Shown: positions 6,813 to 14,622 of the stretch, piece by piece
Position numbering within the stretch: the stretch's first letter is position 1
How the letters are laid out: every line of letters starts with the position of its first letter
DNA from: JBBSBR01 sp038251135
Lineage (GTDB): Bacteria; Patescibacteriota; Saccharimonadia; UBA4664
Assembly (NCBI GenBank): GCA_038251135.1
Contig: JBBSBR010000012.1
Location: 1 to 29,535, forward strand
Direction: 5' to 3'
DNA length: 29,535 nt
Program-made: the position numbers and the translations under genes
Notes under the pieces: generated by a model
Told to the model about the DNA's origin: nothing
Database searches by the model: none
What the model saw: only the letters and a program-made list of their open reading frames with translations

Positions 6813-7783
6813 AAGCCACGAATCTCGTCGGCCTCGTCTGTGATCTCTTGGCCGATAATTTCCTCAATCAGGTCTTCGATGGTCACAATGCCGACGATCT
6901 CGCCGTCGCGCTCCACGAGCAATAGGTGGGTACTGCCGGCGATGAAGCGTCGAAAGAGCGTATCGAGCGCCGTCATGACGCCGACCGATTTGGCGTGATG
7001 AAGCGGTAGGTCGTCAACCCTGACGGTCTGATGATCGAAGTCGATATCCACCAGGTCCTTCATGTGAAGCATGCCGATGGCCTGGGTCATGTCGGCGCTC
7101 AAGACCGGTATGCGGCTCCAACGCCTGTCTTTGATCTCATCGATCTTGGCGCCGTCCAAGACGGTATGCGGCGTAACCCAGTAGACACGATCAATGGGCG
7201 TCATGATCTCACGCACCCGCTTCTCGCTGAGGCTGAGGGCACCTTTCATGATGTCGATCTCGTCTTTGTCGAGTTCGCTGTCGCCTTGGCCAAGCTGCTC
7301 GGTCAGGATGATTCCCAGCTCCTGGCGGCTGTGCAGACGGGCGGCTTCGTGGCCGAACAGCTGATCGAGGAGGAGCTGGAGCGGCTTCGAGAAGGGATAG
7401 GTGATGACGATCATGAGTCGCAGGAAGGGAGCGAACATGGAAGTAATCGACATGGCGTGGCGGGTAAAGAGCGCTTGTGGGAAGACCTCGCCAAAGACGA
7501 CTATGAGCAGCGTGCTGGCGATACCGGCGATAAGTCCGCTGTAGTGGTGTTCGAGGACGAGTGAAGTGGTCGAGATAACGGCGACGTTGGTCAGCAGGAT
7601 GGCCGCCAGGCTCAAGTGACTGTTGCGCCGTAAGGGCAAAATCCGCATGGCGCTCTCGTCGCCGAGCTTGGCCCGCCGGGAGAGGTCGCCCACCGTGAGC
7701 GACATGAGCGAGACGTTGAGACCCGAGCAGATTGCCGAAAGACCGACGAGGAGCAAGATTTCCGATATGAGCAGGGGATCCAT
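6809..7783 (-). CDS. CNNM/DUF21-CBS membrane protein (HlyC/CorC-type, short form)
   Basis: The N-terminal DUF21 module spans residues about 1-175, with hydrophobic helices at about 4-27, 55-77, 84-105 and 117-140. A pair of CBS domains follows at about 195-315, ending GIVTIEDLIEEIIGQEI. Relatives are Mg2+/Co2+-linked transporters (CNNM, CorB/CorC, YfjD), with the CBS pair binding ATP-Mg. The usual C-terminal CorC_HlyC domain of 80-100 residues is absent and the protein stops soon after CBS2. With mgtA nearby, a role in divalent-cation homeostasis is plausible but inferred. Confidence 0.9.
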   Translation of the reverse strand: MDPLLISEILLLVGLSAICSGLNVSLMSLTVGDLSRRAKLGDESAMRILPLRRNSHLSLAAILLTNVAVISTTSLVLEHHYSGLIAGIASTLLIVVFGEVFPQALFTRHAMSITSMFAPFLRLMIVITYPFSKPLQLLLDQLFGHEAARLHSRQELGIILTEQLGQGDSELDKDEIDIMKGALSLSEKRVREIMTPIDRVYWVTPHTVLDGAKIDEIKDRRWSRIPVLSADMTQAIGMLHMKDLVDIDFDHQTVRVDDLPLHHAKSVGVMTALDTLFRRFIAGSTHLLLVERDGEIVGIVTIEDLIEEIIGQEITDEADEIRGF

Positions 7784-7804
7784 AAGCGCTTTCTTATGGG
7801 AGTC

Positions 7805-7833
7805 ATTGTACGTCTAAGCTGTGTTTGGAGCAA
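7805..7833 (-). promoter_or_regulatory. Promoter TTGCTC-17-TACAAT of the DUF21/CBS gene
   Basis: On the minus strand TTGCTC (7828-7833) and TACAAT (7805-7810) are separated by exactly 17 bases. They lie about 20 bases upstream of the ATG at 7783. Confidence 0.6.
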
Positions 7834-7879
7834 TTATTGTCCCCGCGAGGTTGGCGTTGAACTCATCAACTCCGCGAAT

Positions 7880-7908
7880 TTGCCTGTTTGAAGTGAAAGT
7901 CGTATACT
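7880..7908 (+). promoter_or_regulatory. Promoter TTGCCT-17-TATACT of the interrupted membrane gene
   Basis: TTGCCT (7880-7885) and TATACT (7903-7908) have a 17-base spacer and precede the ATG at 7954. With the opposite-facing promoter at 7805-7833 they form a back-to-back pair in a short intergenic region. The promoter's integrity suggests the broken gene is still transcribed. Confidence 0.6.
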
Positions 7909-7953
7909 TTTTGTAACTAGTCACCAATAAATCGTTCAAGCAAAAGAGCGTTT

Positions 7954-8427
7954 ATGAATAATCACAAGCCTGATCAGCAAAACCCTGCTGGCACCTCGGC
8001 TGAAACCAGTCTCGAAGCGCTGATGGCCCGTGTCGCCGAGCTTGAAGACGACAAGGCCAGACTGGAGTCGCAGCTGAAACAGGCGGGAGAAAAGTCCTCG
8101 GGGCGTTTTTCGTGGCGCAAAGTCGGCGTCGGATCGCTGATTGTAGTTGGAGCCCTGAGTCTGGCGCTGGCAAACTTGAGCGCTTGGGCCGATCGAACTT
8201 TGGTCAATAATGACGTCTATGTGCAGACCGTGACGCCGCTGGCTTCGGATCCCGCGGTGCAGGCGGCTATCCAGGCCTACGCCTTCCAGCAGCTATCCGG
8301 AAACGTCGACTATGAGCAACTCGTGCGCAACGTGCTGCCCGAACAGGCGGACATATTGGCGGTTCCGTTGGCCGAGCAGCTCAAAAATTACTCCAACCTG
8401 CTCATCGGCAATATTGTGCGCTCGTAG
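7954..8427 (+). CDS. Actinobacterial-type integral membrane protein, N-terminal part (interrupted by TAG)
   Basis: This 157-residue open frame is the front half of a larger protein. Residues about 19-47 look like a coiled coil, and a membrane helix lies at about 55-76. The extracytoplasmic part begins RTLVNNDVYVQTVTPLASDPAVQAAI, a pattern I associate with a family of integral membrane proteins common in Actinobacteria. The TAG at 8425-8427 falls mid-domain. The same frame continues without any shift into the frame at 8446, and the expected follow-on (F.NVW...NSRVHQRLI) is directly after the stop. It is either a pseudogene, a suppressed stop or a sequencing error. Confidence 0.75.
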   Translation: MNNHKPDQQNPAGTSAETSLEALMARVAELEDDKARLESQLKQAGEKSSGRFSWRKVGVGSLIVVGALSLALANLSAWADRTLVNNDVYVQTVTPLASDPAVQAAIQAYAFQQLSGNVDYEQLVRNVLPEQADILAVPLAEQLKNYSNLLIGNIVRS

Positions 8428-8445
8428 CAGTTTGCCAACGTTTGG

Positions 8446-9264
8446 GTGTCGGTCAACTCCCGGGTTCATCAACGGCTGATTACCGCCGTAACTAACTATG
8501 AGGGCGACGGCATGGTCGACGTGAGCCAGCTTTATGCCAACATCAGCCAGCAGCTCGAGTCAACGCCGCTTAAGATGCTGGCCAATAAAACCTTGCCGCC
8601 GAAGATCGGCCAGATACAACTCCTTGACCCGAGCGGACTTAAAACCGCCCATGGCGCACTGGCTACTCTGCATTTGGTGCGGATTTGGGCGTGGATTGTC
8701 GTCCTAGCGGCCTTTGCCGGTGCCATACTGCTGTCGCGCCGTCGTATGCACACGTTGATGTGGGTGGGTTTCGCTATCGTGATCGCCATGGTCGCGACGG
8801 TCATTGGCTTCCGAATAACTCGTACTTACGCACTAGATCAAATGGCTAACCCCGTCAATCGGGTGGCCGCGCTCTCCATATGGACGATTTTGCTGCGCGG
8901 ACTGTTCGCGCAGACGGGCGGTTTTCTGGCTTTAGGCTTCGTGCTGGCACTGGGTTCGTGGATCGCCGCGGGGCAGGGCCGGGTGGCCGGCTTCCGTGCC
9001 AGCACCAGCCGGCGGGCGGCCAAAATCAGTCACGGAATCTGGTCCAACCCGGAAACCTCAGGCTTCGTGCGGTGGGTCGCGCGCCATAACCGACCGCTCG
9101 AGTGGGTAGCGGTCGTAATTGGCTTGATGCTGCTCATGTTCTTCTCGCCGTTGAGTCTGGCACTTGTCGGCGGGGTCGCCGTCGGCGTCCTAGCGGCCGT
9201 CGTGCTCGTCGAGTTTGTCGCCAGTGCGGAGCAGTCCGCCGATGAAGCCGCAGCCACCCGATAA
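8446..9264 (+). CDS. C-terminal part of the interrupted integral membrane protein
   Basis: This is the in-frame continuation of the preceding gene, 272 residues counted from a GTG at 8446. The family match actually resumes at 8428, straight after the stop. It finishes the extracytoplasmic domain (NSRVHQRLITAVTNYEGDGMVDVSQLY), then has hydrophobic helices at about residues 77-98, 103-123, 141-175 and 216-255. No Shine-Dalgarno precedes the GTG and no promoter is evident, so independent expression is unlikely. No frameshift is present and the rest of the frame has no further stop, so the lesion, if real, is recent or tolerated. Function is unknown. Confidence 0.7.
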   Translation: MSVNSRVHQRLITAVTNYEGDGMVDVSQLYANISQQLESTPLKMLANKTLPPKIGQIQLLDPSGLKTAHGALATLHLVRIWAWIVVLAAFAGAILLSRRRMHTLMWVGFAIVIAMVATVIGFRITRTYALDQMANPVNRVAALSIWTILLRGLFAQTGGFLALGFVLALGSWIAAGQGRVAGFRASTSRRAAKISHGIWSNPETSGFVRWVARHNRPLEWVAVVIGLMLLMFFSPLSLALVGGVAVGVLAAVVLVEFVASAEQSADEAAATR

Positions 9265-9288
9265 ATACTGATAATTGCGTTTAACAAC

Positions 9289-9310
9289 AATAACGCGTTT
9301 GAGCGTTATT
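9289..9310 (+). terminator. Hairpin AATAACGC/GCGTTATT after the interrupted gene
   Basis: A perfect 8-bp stem with a six-base loop begins 24 bases after the stop at 9264. The second arm ends in TTATT, a weak U tract. Confidence 0.5.
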
Positions 9311-9315
9311 TGACC

Positions 9316-9344
9316 TTGACAAAGGCTAAATCCGGTAGCAGAAT
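9316..9344 (+). promoter_or_regulatory. Candidate promoter TTGACA-17-CAGAAT of the HdeD-like gene
   Basis: TTGACA (9316-9321) is a consensus -35. CAGAAT (9339-9344) is 17 bases further on. A TAGGAT at 9350-9355 is an alternative -10 but with poor spacing. The ATG at 9380 follows an AGAAGG ribosome binding site. Confidence 0.45.
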
Positions 9345-9379
9345 CAGGCTAGGATCAATTAACAAAGAAGGTACTTGTT

Positions 9380-9952
9380 ATGAGTCAGAATTCTGTCGCA
9401 GTAGCTGTAGGCGAGCCGGGAGTCGACCTTTGGTGGGTAATGGTCGTCCAGGGTATCGCTACCCTTTTGTTCGGTATCGTAGCCTTGTTTTGGCCGGGCC
9501 TGACATTGACCGTTCTCGTCTATCTCTTCGGAGCTTACGTGTTGGTCGTCGGGATTATCGACTTGATCAGCGGCGTTCTGCGCATTAGCCGCGGCGGCTG
9601 GGGCTGGTTTGTCCAGTTGCTGCTCGGCGTCTTGGGCATCGGGGTGGGCGTCTATCTGGTGAGGCACCCGGCCGCTACGTTTGCTACGATTATCCTCTTG
9701 ATCGGTCTCGTACTGGTCGTCCGCGGTGTAATCGACGTCGTAATGGCTTTTCTGGGCGGTGAACGACAGCCGAGCTCACGCGTCCTGACCGGCCTCGGAG
9801 GCTTGCTGAGCCTTATAGTAGGCGTCGTCGTACTGAACCAGCCGGTAGCCGGGGGTGTTGCCTTCGTGTGGCTGATTGGCATCTACGCCATCATCGGCGG
9901 GGTACTCCTCTTTGCGATGGGGCTTGATACCAAGAAGGAACTGCAAGCCTAG
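9380..9952 (+). CDS. HdeD-like membrane protein (DUF308)
   Basis: The 190-residue protein consists of about six hydrophobic helices arranged as repeated DUF308 units, with the typical WWVMVVQGIATLLFGIVALFWPG opening and later VVLNQP and GIYAIIGGVLLFAMG segments. HdeD in E. coli is linked to acid resistance at high cell density. Elsewhere the family is widespread and its role is not established, so only membrane location can be stated with confidence. AGAAGG precedes the ATG. A strong terminator follows 23 bases after the stop, so the gene is probably monocistronic. Confidence 0.9.
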   Translation: MSQNSVAVAVGEPGVDLWWVMVVQGIATLLFGIVALFWPGLTLTVLVYLFGAYVLVVGIIDLISGVLRISRGGWGWFVQLLLGVLGIGVGVYLVRHPAATFATIILLIGLVLVVRGVIDVVMAFLGGERQPSSRVLTGLGGLLSLIVGVVVLNQPVAGGVAFVWLIGIYAIIGGVLLFAMGLDTKKELQA

Positions 9953-9975
9953 ATCTTTCAGTCTCCTAACCGATA

Positions 9976-10001
9976 TAAATAGACCCTTCGGGGTCTATTT
10001 A
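9976..10001 (+). terminator. Terminator with UUCG tetraloop
   Basis: TAAATAGACCC (9976-9986) pairs perfectly with GGGTCTATTTA (9991-10001) around the very stable TTCG loop. The 3' arm ends in TATTTA, followed by GGTTGTTG. It closes the HdeD-like gene. Confidence 0.85.
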
Positions 10002-10003
10002 GG

Positions 10004-10033
10004 TTGTTGCAATAATGTCGTTATAACTGTTAT
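10004..10033 (+). promoter_or_regulatory. Candidate promoter TTGTTG-18-TGTTAT of the 58-aa gene
   Basis: TTGTTG (10004-10009) and TGTTAT (10028-10033) are 18 bases apart. The -10 ends 9 bases before the ATG at 10043, leaving almost no leader. Confidence 0.35.
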
Positions 10034-10042
10034 GTTTGGCGT

Positions 10043-10219
10043 ATGGTAGACAAGAAATTAGTCTGGATCGGCGCAACAATCGGATCGGTTATCGGCGGCT
10101 ATATCCCGGCACTTTGGGGCGACAGCAGCCTCTTCTCGCCCGTCAGTATGCTGCTGGGCGGGGCAGGCGCCATCATAGGAATTGTTGCAGCCTACAAGAT
10201 CAGCCGCAATTACAGCTAA
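10043..10219 (+). CDS. Small two-helix membrane protein (58 aa), glycine-rich
   Basis: The short frame encodes a lysine-containing N-terminus (MVDKKL), a hydrophobic helix with GATIGSVIGG, a short polar turn (WGDSSLF), a second helix with GGAGAIIGIVAA and a basic tail (YKISRNYS). Gly spacing resembles glycine-zipper membrane peptides. It sits between the terminator of the HdeD-like gene and the convergent ATPase gene, whose stop it overlaps by four bases. No Shine-Dalgarno is visible, but a promoter-like element lies just upstream. Function unknown. Amphipathic organisation makes a chance frame less likely. Confidence 0.6.
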   Translation: MVDKKLVWIGATIGSVIGGYIPALWGDSSLFSPVSMLLGGAGAIIGIVAAYKISRNYS

Positions 10220-12627
10220 AAACTAAAGTGCCGGTAGAAGGCGCGTTTGGTTAATTCGGCGACGATCAGGTAGACCGCCACGATCGCGACGATAGCGGCC
10301 ATTATGACGGCCGAGAGCGGCTCAAAGTGGAAGTAACCCGCGATGGGCGAGTACACGATGCCGATAGCCACGCAGACGGCCAGAAGGGTACTCGCCACCA
10401 GCGCCAGACTCGGCCGGCTCTGGACGAACGGTATCTTGCCGGTTCGTATGATATACACCACCAATACCTGGGTCAGCATGGATTCGATGAACCACCCGGT
10501 CTGAAAGCCATGAGCACCGAGTTGGAAAACCAGATATAACGCTCCGAATGTCAGGAAGTCGAAGGCCGAGCTTAACGGTCCGAAGACGAGCATAAACCGT
10601 TTGATGCTGGAGATTTTGAGCTTGTGCGGGCTTTTAAGGCTGTCGGGGTCGACATTGTCGAGCGGAATGGCAAATTGCGACGAGTCGTAGAGCAGGTTGT
10701 TGAGCAGTATTTGGGTGGCAAGCATCGGGAGAAAGGGCAAAAAGAGCGATGCGCCGGCCATCGAGAACATGTTGCCGAAGTTGGAGCTGAGTGACATCAT
10801 GAGGTATTTGAGGGTATTGGCAAAGGTTTTGCGGCCTTCGATTACGCCGCCGACCAGCTCGTGCAGGCTCTTGTGGAGGAGAATCAGGTCGGCCGTGGCT
10901 TTGGCGACGTCGACGGCGTTGTTGACCGATATGCCGATATCGGCTGCCCGCAGCGACGGCGCGTCGTTGATACCGTCGCCCATGTAGCCGACCACGTGTC
11001 CGTTGCGCTGCATGGCTTGAATGAGACGCATTTTTTGTTCCGGTGAGACGCGGGCAAAAATCGTATTGGCTTCGACCGCCTTCGCCAGTTGAGCTACGTT
11101 CAGCTTATCGAGCTGGGTACCCGTCAGAATACCCTTCACGCTGAGGTGGATATCGTGCGCTATTTTCTGAGTTACCAAGGCGTTGTCACCCGTAATAATT
11201 TTGACTTCAATGCCGTGATCGAGGAGCTGCTCCAGCGTCGCTGAGACCGACTCCTTGGCCGGATCGAGAAACGCCACGAACCCTCGGAAGGTCAGGCGGA
11301 TCTCGTCGGTCGGTTCGTAACGGGTCTTCAGACCGACTTGGCGCGTCGCGACGGCCAGCACCCGGAAGCCGTCGCTGCTCAAGCGCTCGTATTCGGCCTG
11401 GATCTTTTTGGTCATAGCCGCGCCGAGGGGCATATCATCGTCGTAGAAAGCACATCTGGCCAATATCTCTTCCGGCGCTCCCTTGGTAATGAGTTGCCTG
11501 GTATGACCGCGGCGCACGACGACCGATTCGGCCTTACGGCTGAAGTCGTAGGGTATTTCGTCCAACTTCTCGTAATGATCGATATCGGGGTGCCGGTAGG
11601 CCTTGATCGCCCGGTCAAGCGGGTTCTCGTAAGCCGTTGAAAAGACACAGGTCAGGTAGCCTAGGCGCAAGACCTCTTCGGAAACGTCGCCAAACCCATT
11701 TACGTATTTAACGAGGGCGATCCGGTCCTCCGTCAGGGTGCCCGTCTTATCGGTGCATAAGACGTCCATACTGCCAAAGTTTTGAATCGCCGATAGACGT
11801 TTCACAATCACGCCGTGCTTGGCCATAGCCAGTGATCCCTTGGTGAGGTTGAGGGTGATAATTAGCGGCAGGAGCTCGGGCGTCAGGCCGACCGCCAGCG
11901 CGAGGCTAAAAAGCAGGGACTCGAGCAGGTCGTGCCGAAGCAGGGCGTTCACGGCGAAGATAAAAATCACCAGGCCGAAGGTCAGGCGGACGATCAGGAA
12001 GCTGAACTCGCTCATTTCACGATCGAATTCGGTCGGCGCGTCGGCGCCCGTGATCGCGGCTGCGATATGGGAGAATTTGGTCTGCTTGCCGGTGGCCGTC
12101 ACTTCGATTTGGGCATTGCCGCTGATGACGCTGCTGCCCAAGTAGACCTCTTCGCCCACGGCCTTCAACTGAGGGAAAGATTCACCGGTGAGGGCGGATT
12201 CGTTGATATATAGATCCTTGCACTCAATCAACTTGGCGTCGGCCGGAATCAAATTGCCGGCAGCCAGCCTGACGATGTCTCCCGGAACGATCTGGGACAG
12301 GGGCAGGTCGACCCACTTGCCGCTGCGCAGTACGGACGTTGTGACCCGCACCCTGTCCTTGAGCTCCAGGGCGGCCTTTTCGGACTTGTAGGTATTTATG
12401 AAATCGAGCAGGACGCTCAAGGTGACGATTGCCAAAATAATGCCAAAACTTACGACATCGCCCAGGAAGGCCGAGAGCGTCGCCGCCAACAGCAGGATTA
12501 TTACCAGCGGATTTTTGAAGCGCGACAAAAAGGCAGCCAGTCCCGGCAGACGGTCCTGATCGGCGATCTGGTTGGGGCCGAATTTCGCTAGTTTGAGGTT
12601 GGCTTCGTATGTAGTGAGTCCGGCCAT
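10216..12627 (-). CDS. mgtA: Mg2+-importing-type P-type ATPase (P3B, MgtA/MgtB-like)
   Basis: The 803-residue ATP-driven cation pump has all P-type hallmarks: TGES in the actuator domain at 147-150, the phosphorylated Asp in DKTGT at 293, the KGAPEEIL nucleotide-binding region and MGDGINDAPSLRAADIGISV near the hinge. Membrane motifs point to the magnesium subtype: VGLTPELLPLIITLNLTKG at 246-264 and NLLYDSSQFAIPLDNVD in the C-terminal helices, both close to MgtA/MgtB. It is about 95 residues shorter than E. coli MgtA, mainly at the N-terminus, where the cation-ATPase N domain starts almost at residue 4. No MgtA-type leader was seen. A -10-like TACAAT lies at 12661-12666. Confidence 0.92.
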   Translation of the reverse strand: MAGLTTYEANLKLAKFGPNQIADQDRLPGLAAFLSRFKNPLVIILLLAATLSAFLGDVVSFGIILAIVTLSVLLDFINTYKSEKAALELKDRVRVTTSVLRSGKWVDLPLSQIVPGDIVRLAAGNLIPADAKLIECKDLYINESALTGESFPQLKAVGEEVYLGSSVISGNAQIEVTATGKQTKFSHIAAAITGADAPTEFDREMSEFSFLIVRLTFGLVIFIFAVNALLRHDLLESLLFSLALAVGLTPELLPLIITLNLTKGSLAMAKHGVIVKRLSAIQNFGSMDVLCTDKTGTLTEDRIALVKYVNGFGDVSEEVLRLGYLTCVFSTAYENPLDRAIKAYRHPDIDHYEKLDEIPYDFSRKAESVVVRRGHTRQLITKGAPEEILARCAFYDDDMPLGAAMTKKIQAEYERLSSDGFRVLAVATRQVGLKTRYEPTDEIRLTFRGFVAFLDPAKESVSATLEQLLDHGIEVKIITGDNALVTQKIAHDIHLSVKGILTGTQLDKLNVAQLAKAVEANTIFARVSPEQKMRLIQAMQRNGHVVGYMGDGINDAPSLRAADIGISVNNAVDVAKATADLILLHKSLHELVGGVIEGRKTFANTLKYLMMSLSSNFGNMFSMAGASLFLPFLPMLATQILLNNLLYDSSQFAIPLDNVDPDSLKSPHKLKISSIKRFMLVFGPLSSAFDFLTFGALYLVFQLGAHGFQTGWFIESMLTQVLVVYIIRTGKIPFVQSRPSLALVASTLLAVCVAIGIVYSPIAGYFHFEPLSAVIMAAIVAIVAVYLIVAELTKRAFYRHFSF

Positions 12628-12699
12628 GGCAGATCAATATTAACCGCTTATGCTAACCCTATTGTAGCGTATATTTACGGTGCCGTGGTTTTGGTTTGC

Positions 12700-12729
12700 T
12701 TGCCTAGGTCCACGTATACCGCTTATGAT
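12700..12729 (+). promoter_or_regulatory. Promoter TTGCCT-18-TATGAT of the FAD oxidase gene
   Basis: TTGCCT (12700-12705) and TATGAT (12724-12729) are separated by 18 bases, 34 bases before the ATG at 12763. Its location inside the longer open frame supports the downstream start. Confidence 0.5.
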
Positions 12730-12762
12730 AGTAGCGATACCAAATTTATCAGAAAGCAGCGT

Positions 12763-14409
12763 ATGAGTAATCTAGCCGATAATTTGAAGCATCTGGTAAC
12801 CGGCGAAGTCGACAACACCGATGAGACGCGCGAGTTTTATAGCCACGATGCGAGCCTGTTTGAGCTTAAGCCCGAGGTTGTCGTTTTTCCGAAAGACGTC
12901 GAAGACATCAAGAAGGTCGTAAGCTACGTCAGGACCAACAAAAAGAGCAATCCCGAGCTGTCCATCACCGGCCGCAGCGCCGGTACCGATATGTCCGGCG
13001 GTGCGATCAACGAGTCGATCATTCTCGATTTTACCAAGCACTTCGATCAGATTTTCGGCGTGACCGAAACTCAGGCGCATGTTCAGCCCGGCCTGCATTT
13101 TCGTGATTTCGATAAGGCGACAATCGAGAAGAACGCCCTCCTGCCGCCCTATCCGGCCTCCCGGGACCTCTGTACCGTGGGCGGTATGGTCAATAATAAC
13201 TCCGGCGGCGAGAAGTCGCTTGAGTACGGTAAGACCGAGAAGTACATCGAAGAGCTCAAGGTCGTCTTTGCGGACGGCAACGAGTACGCGGTGAAGCCCC
13301 TCGATAAGGCCGGTCTGGACGCCAAAATTGCCCAGAACGACTTTGAAGGCAACCTTTACCGCCAAGTTTTCGAGCTTGTCGACGGTAAATACGACGAGAT
13401 CAAGGCGGCTAAGCCCCACGTTACGAAGAACTCGATGGGCTACAACCTCTGGAACATCTGGGACCGCGAGACCGGAGTATTCGACCTGACGCAGCTGATC
13501 GTGGGCTCCCAGGGCACCCTCGGAATGCTGACCGACATTACCTTCCGGCTAGTGCCGCGCCGTCCGCACTCGGGCATGCTCGTGGCCTTCATGAAAGACA
13601 CCAAGCAATTGGGCGAGGTAATTAACGTGGTACTGACCCAGAAGCCGGCGACGTTCGAGTCGTTCGACGACAATACCCTCTGGCTGTCGATTAAGTTCTT
13701 TCCGTTCTTCCGCAAGACCATCGGTTGGCAGGGTTTGATCCAGCTCGGCTTCAGGCTTATCCCCGATGCCTTGATGCTCCTGCGCGGTATTCCGAAGCTT
13801 ATCCTCATGATTGAATTCACGGGCGAGACACCGGAAGAGGTTACCGCCAAGGTCCACAAAATGAAGCAGGTCCTGGCTCCTTACAAGATGGCGATGGAAG
13901 AGGACGATACCGAGGCCAAGGACAAGAAGTTTTGGATTATGCGCCGCGAGAGCTTCAATCTGTTGCGCAAGAAGGTGAAGGACAAGCATACTGCGCCGTT
14001 TATCGATGATCTGGTCGTCCCGCCCGAGCACCTGCCCCAATTTCTGCCTGAGCTGCGGGTCATCATTAAGAAGTATCGATTGCTGGCGACGATCGCGGGC
14101 CACATGGGCGACGGCAACTTCCACATAATCCCCCTCATGAAGATCGAAGAGGCGTCGGAACGGGCCAAGTTGGAGCCGGCCATGCGCGAGGTCAACGAGA
14201 TCGTCCTGAAGTATGGCGGCTCGCTCAGCGGTGAGCACAACGACGGCATGGTGCGCGGACCGTGGCTGGAGCAGATGTACGGCCCGACGATAGTCGGTTA
14301 CTTCCGCGATGTTAAGCACATATTTGACCCCGAAAACATGTTCAATCCCCACAAGAAGTCACTGGCGGACTGGGATTTCAGCATGAAGCACGTCCGCGAA
14401 CATTTTTAA
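12763..14409 (+). CDS. FAD-linked oxidase, D-lactate/glycolate dehydrogenase (GlcD/Dld) type
   Basis: The 548-residue flavoprotein has an N-terminal FAD_binding_4 domain (about 35-240) with GRSAGTDMSGG at 70-80 and GGMVNNNSGGEKSLEYGKT for pyrophosphate contact. A C-terminal FAD-oxidase domain carries GHMGDGNFHIIPL and GEHNDGMVRG, the regions that hold the substrate and metal in D-2-hydroxyacid dehydrogenases. It ends in the usual IFDPENMFNPHK. The frame extends 26 codons further upstream, but that part contains the promoter and lacks conservation features, so ATG 12763 is chosen. The likely reaction is oxidation of D-lactate or a similar 2-hydroxyacid; substrate is not certain. No Fe-S partner is next to it. 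Confidence 0.9.
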   Translation: MSNLADNLKHLVTGEVDNTDETREFYSHDASLFELKPEVVVFPKDVEDIKKVVSYVRTNKKSNPELSITGRSAGTDMSGGAINESIILDFTKHFDQIFGVTETQAHVQPGLHFRDFDKATIEKNALLPPYPASRDLCTVGGMVNNNSGGEKSLEYGKTEKYIEELKVVFADGNEYAVKPLDKAGLDAKIAQNDFEGNLYRQVFELVDGKYDEIKAAKPHVTKNSMGYNLWNIWDRETGVFDLTQLIVGSQGTLGMLTDITFRLVPRRPHSGMLVAFMKDTKQLGEVINVVLTQKPATFESFDDNTLWLSIKFFPFFRKTIGWQGLIQLGFRLIPDALMLLRGIPKLILMIEFTGETPEEVTAKVHKMKQVLAPYKMAMEEDDTEAKDKKFWIMRRESFNLLRKKVKDKHTAPFIDDLVVPPEHLPQFLPELRVIIKKYRLLATIAGHMGDGNFHIIPLMKIEEASERAKLEPAMREVNEIVLKYGGSLSGEHNDGMVRGPWLEQMYGPTIVGYFRDVKHIFDPENMFNPHKKSLADWDFSMKHVREHF

Positions 14410-14442
14410 ACGACGGGCTAAGACGCCTGCTCAGCGTTCGGG

Positions 14443-14448
14443 TATACT
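14443..14448 (+). promoter_or_regulatory. Candidate -10 (TATACT) for the 51-aa gene
   Basis: TATACT ends 8 bases before the ATG at 14457. No good -35 is seen at 16-18 bases. Confidence 0.35.
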
Positions 14449-14456
14449 ATAGACCA

Positions 14457-14612
14457 ATGAAGACTGATTCTCAGGAAAATCTTGAATTTGCCGTTCGCGG
14501 AGGCGGATGTTTGCGGTGCCTTGATGCGGCTTATTGCCGGACAGTAAGCAATCCGAAGCCGGCGTGTTTGCGCCAAAAGTTTACGGATCGCCTGAAGTTA
14601 GGGATTAGTTAG
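14457..14612 (+). CDS. Small cysteine-containing protein (51 aa)
   Basis: The frame between the FAD oxidase and the acetyltransferase encodes MKTDSQENLEFAVRGGGCLRC and continues to LDAAYCRT and KPACLRQKF. Cysteines at residues 18, 21, 27 and 37 form a CxxC-x5-C-x9-C array that could bind zinc or an iron-sulphur cluster. The rest is basic and soluble. A TATACT box just upstream and the placement in an otherwise empty gap support it. I do not recognise a family, and a chance frame of 51 codons cannot be excluded. Confidence 0.45.
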   Translation: MKTDSQENLEFAVRGGGCLRCLDAAYCRTVSNPKPACLRQKFTDRLKLGIS

Positions 14613-14622
14613 GTATGAAACC

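Noticed and set aside
12685..12762. Extended start for the FAD oxidase
   Set aside because: The extra 26 codons contain the TTGCCT/TATGAT promoter and lack conserved residues; ATG 12763 suits the family start.
12628..12762. Mg2+ riboswitch or MgtL-like leader before mgtA
   Set aside because: The leader is only about 30 bases from the TACAAT box, too short for a known Mg2+ sensor, and no conserved fold was seen.
12772..14352. Two long minus-strand frames (215 and 267 codons) within the FAD oxidase gene
   Set aside because: They are antisense shadows of a gene with clear domain signatures. Their translations are unlike any family I know.
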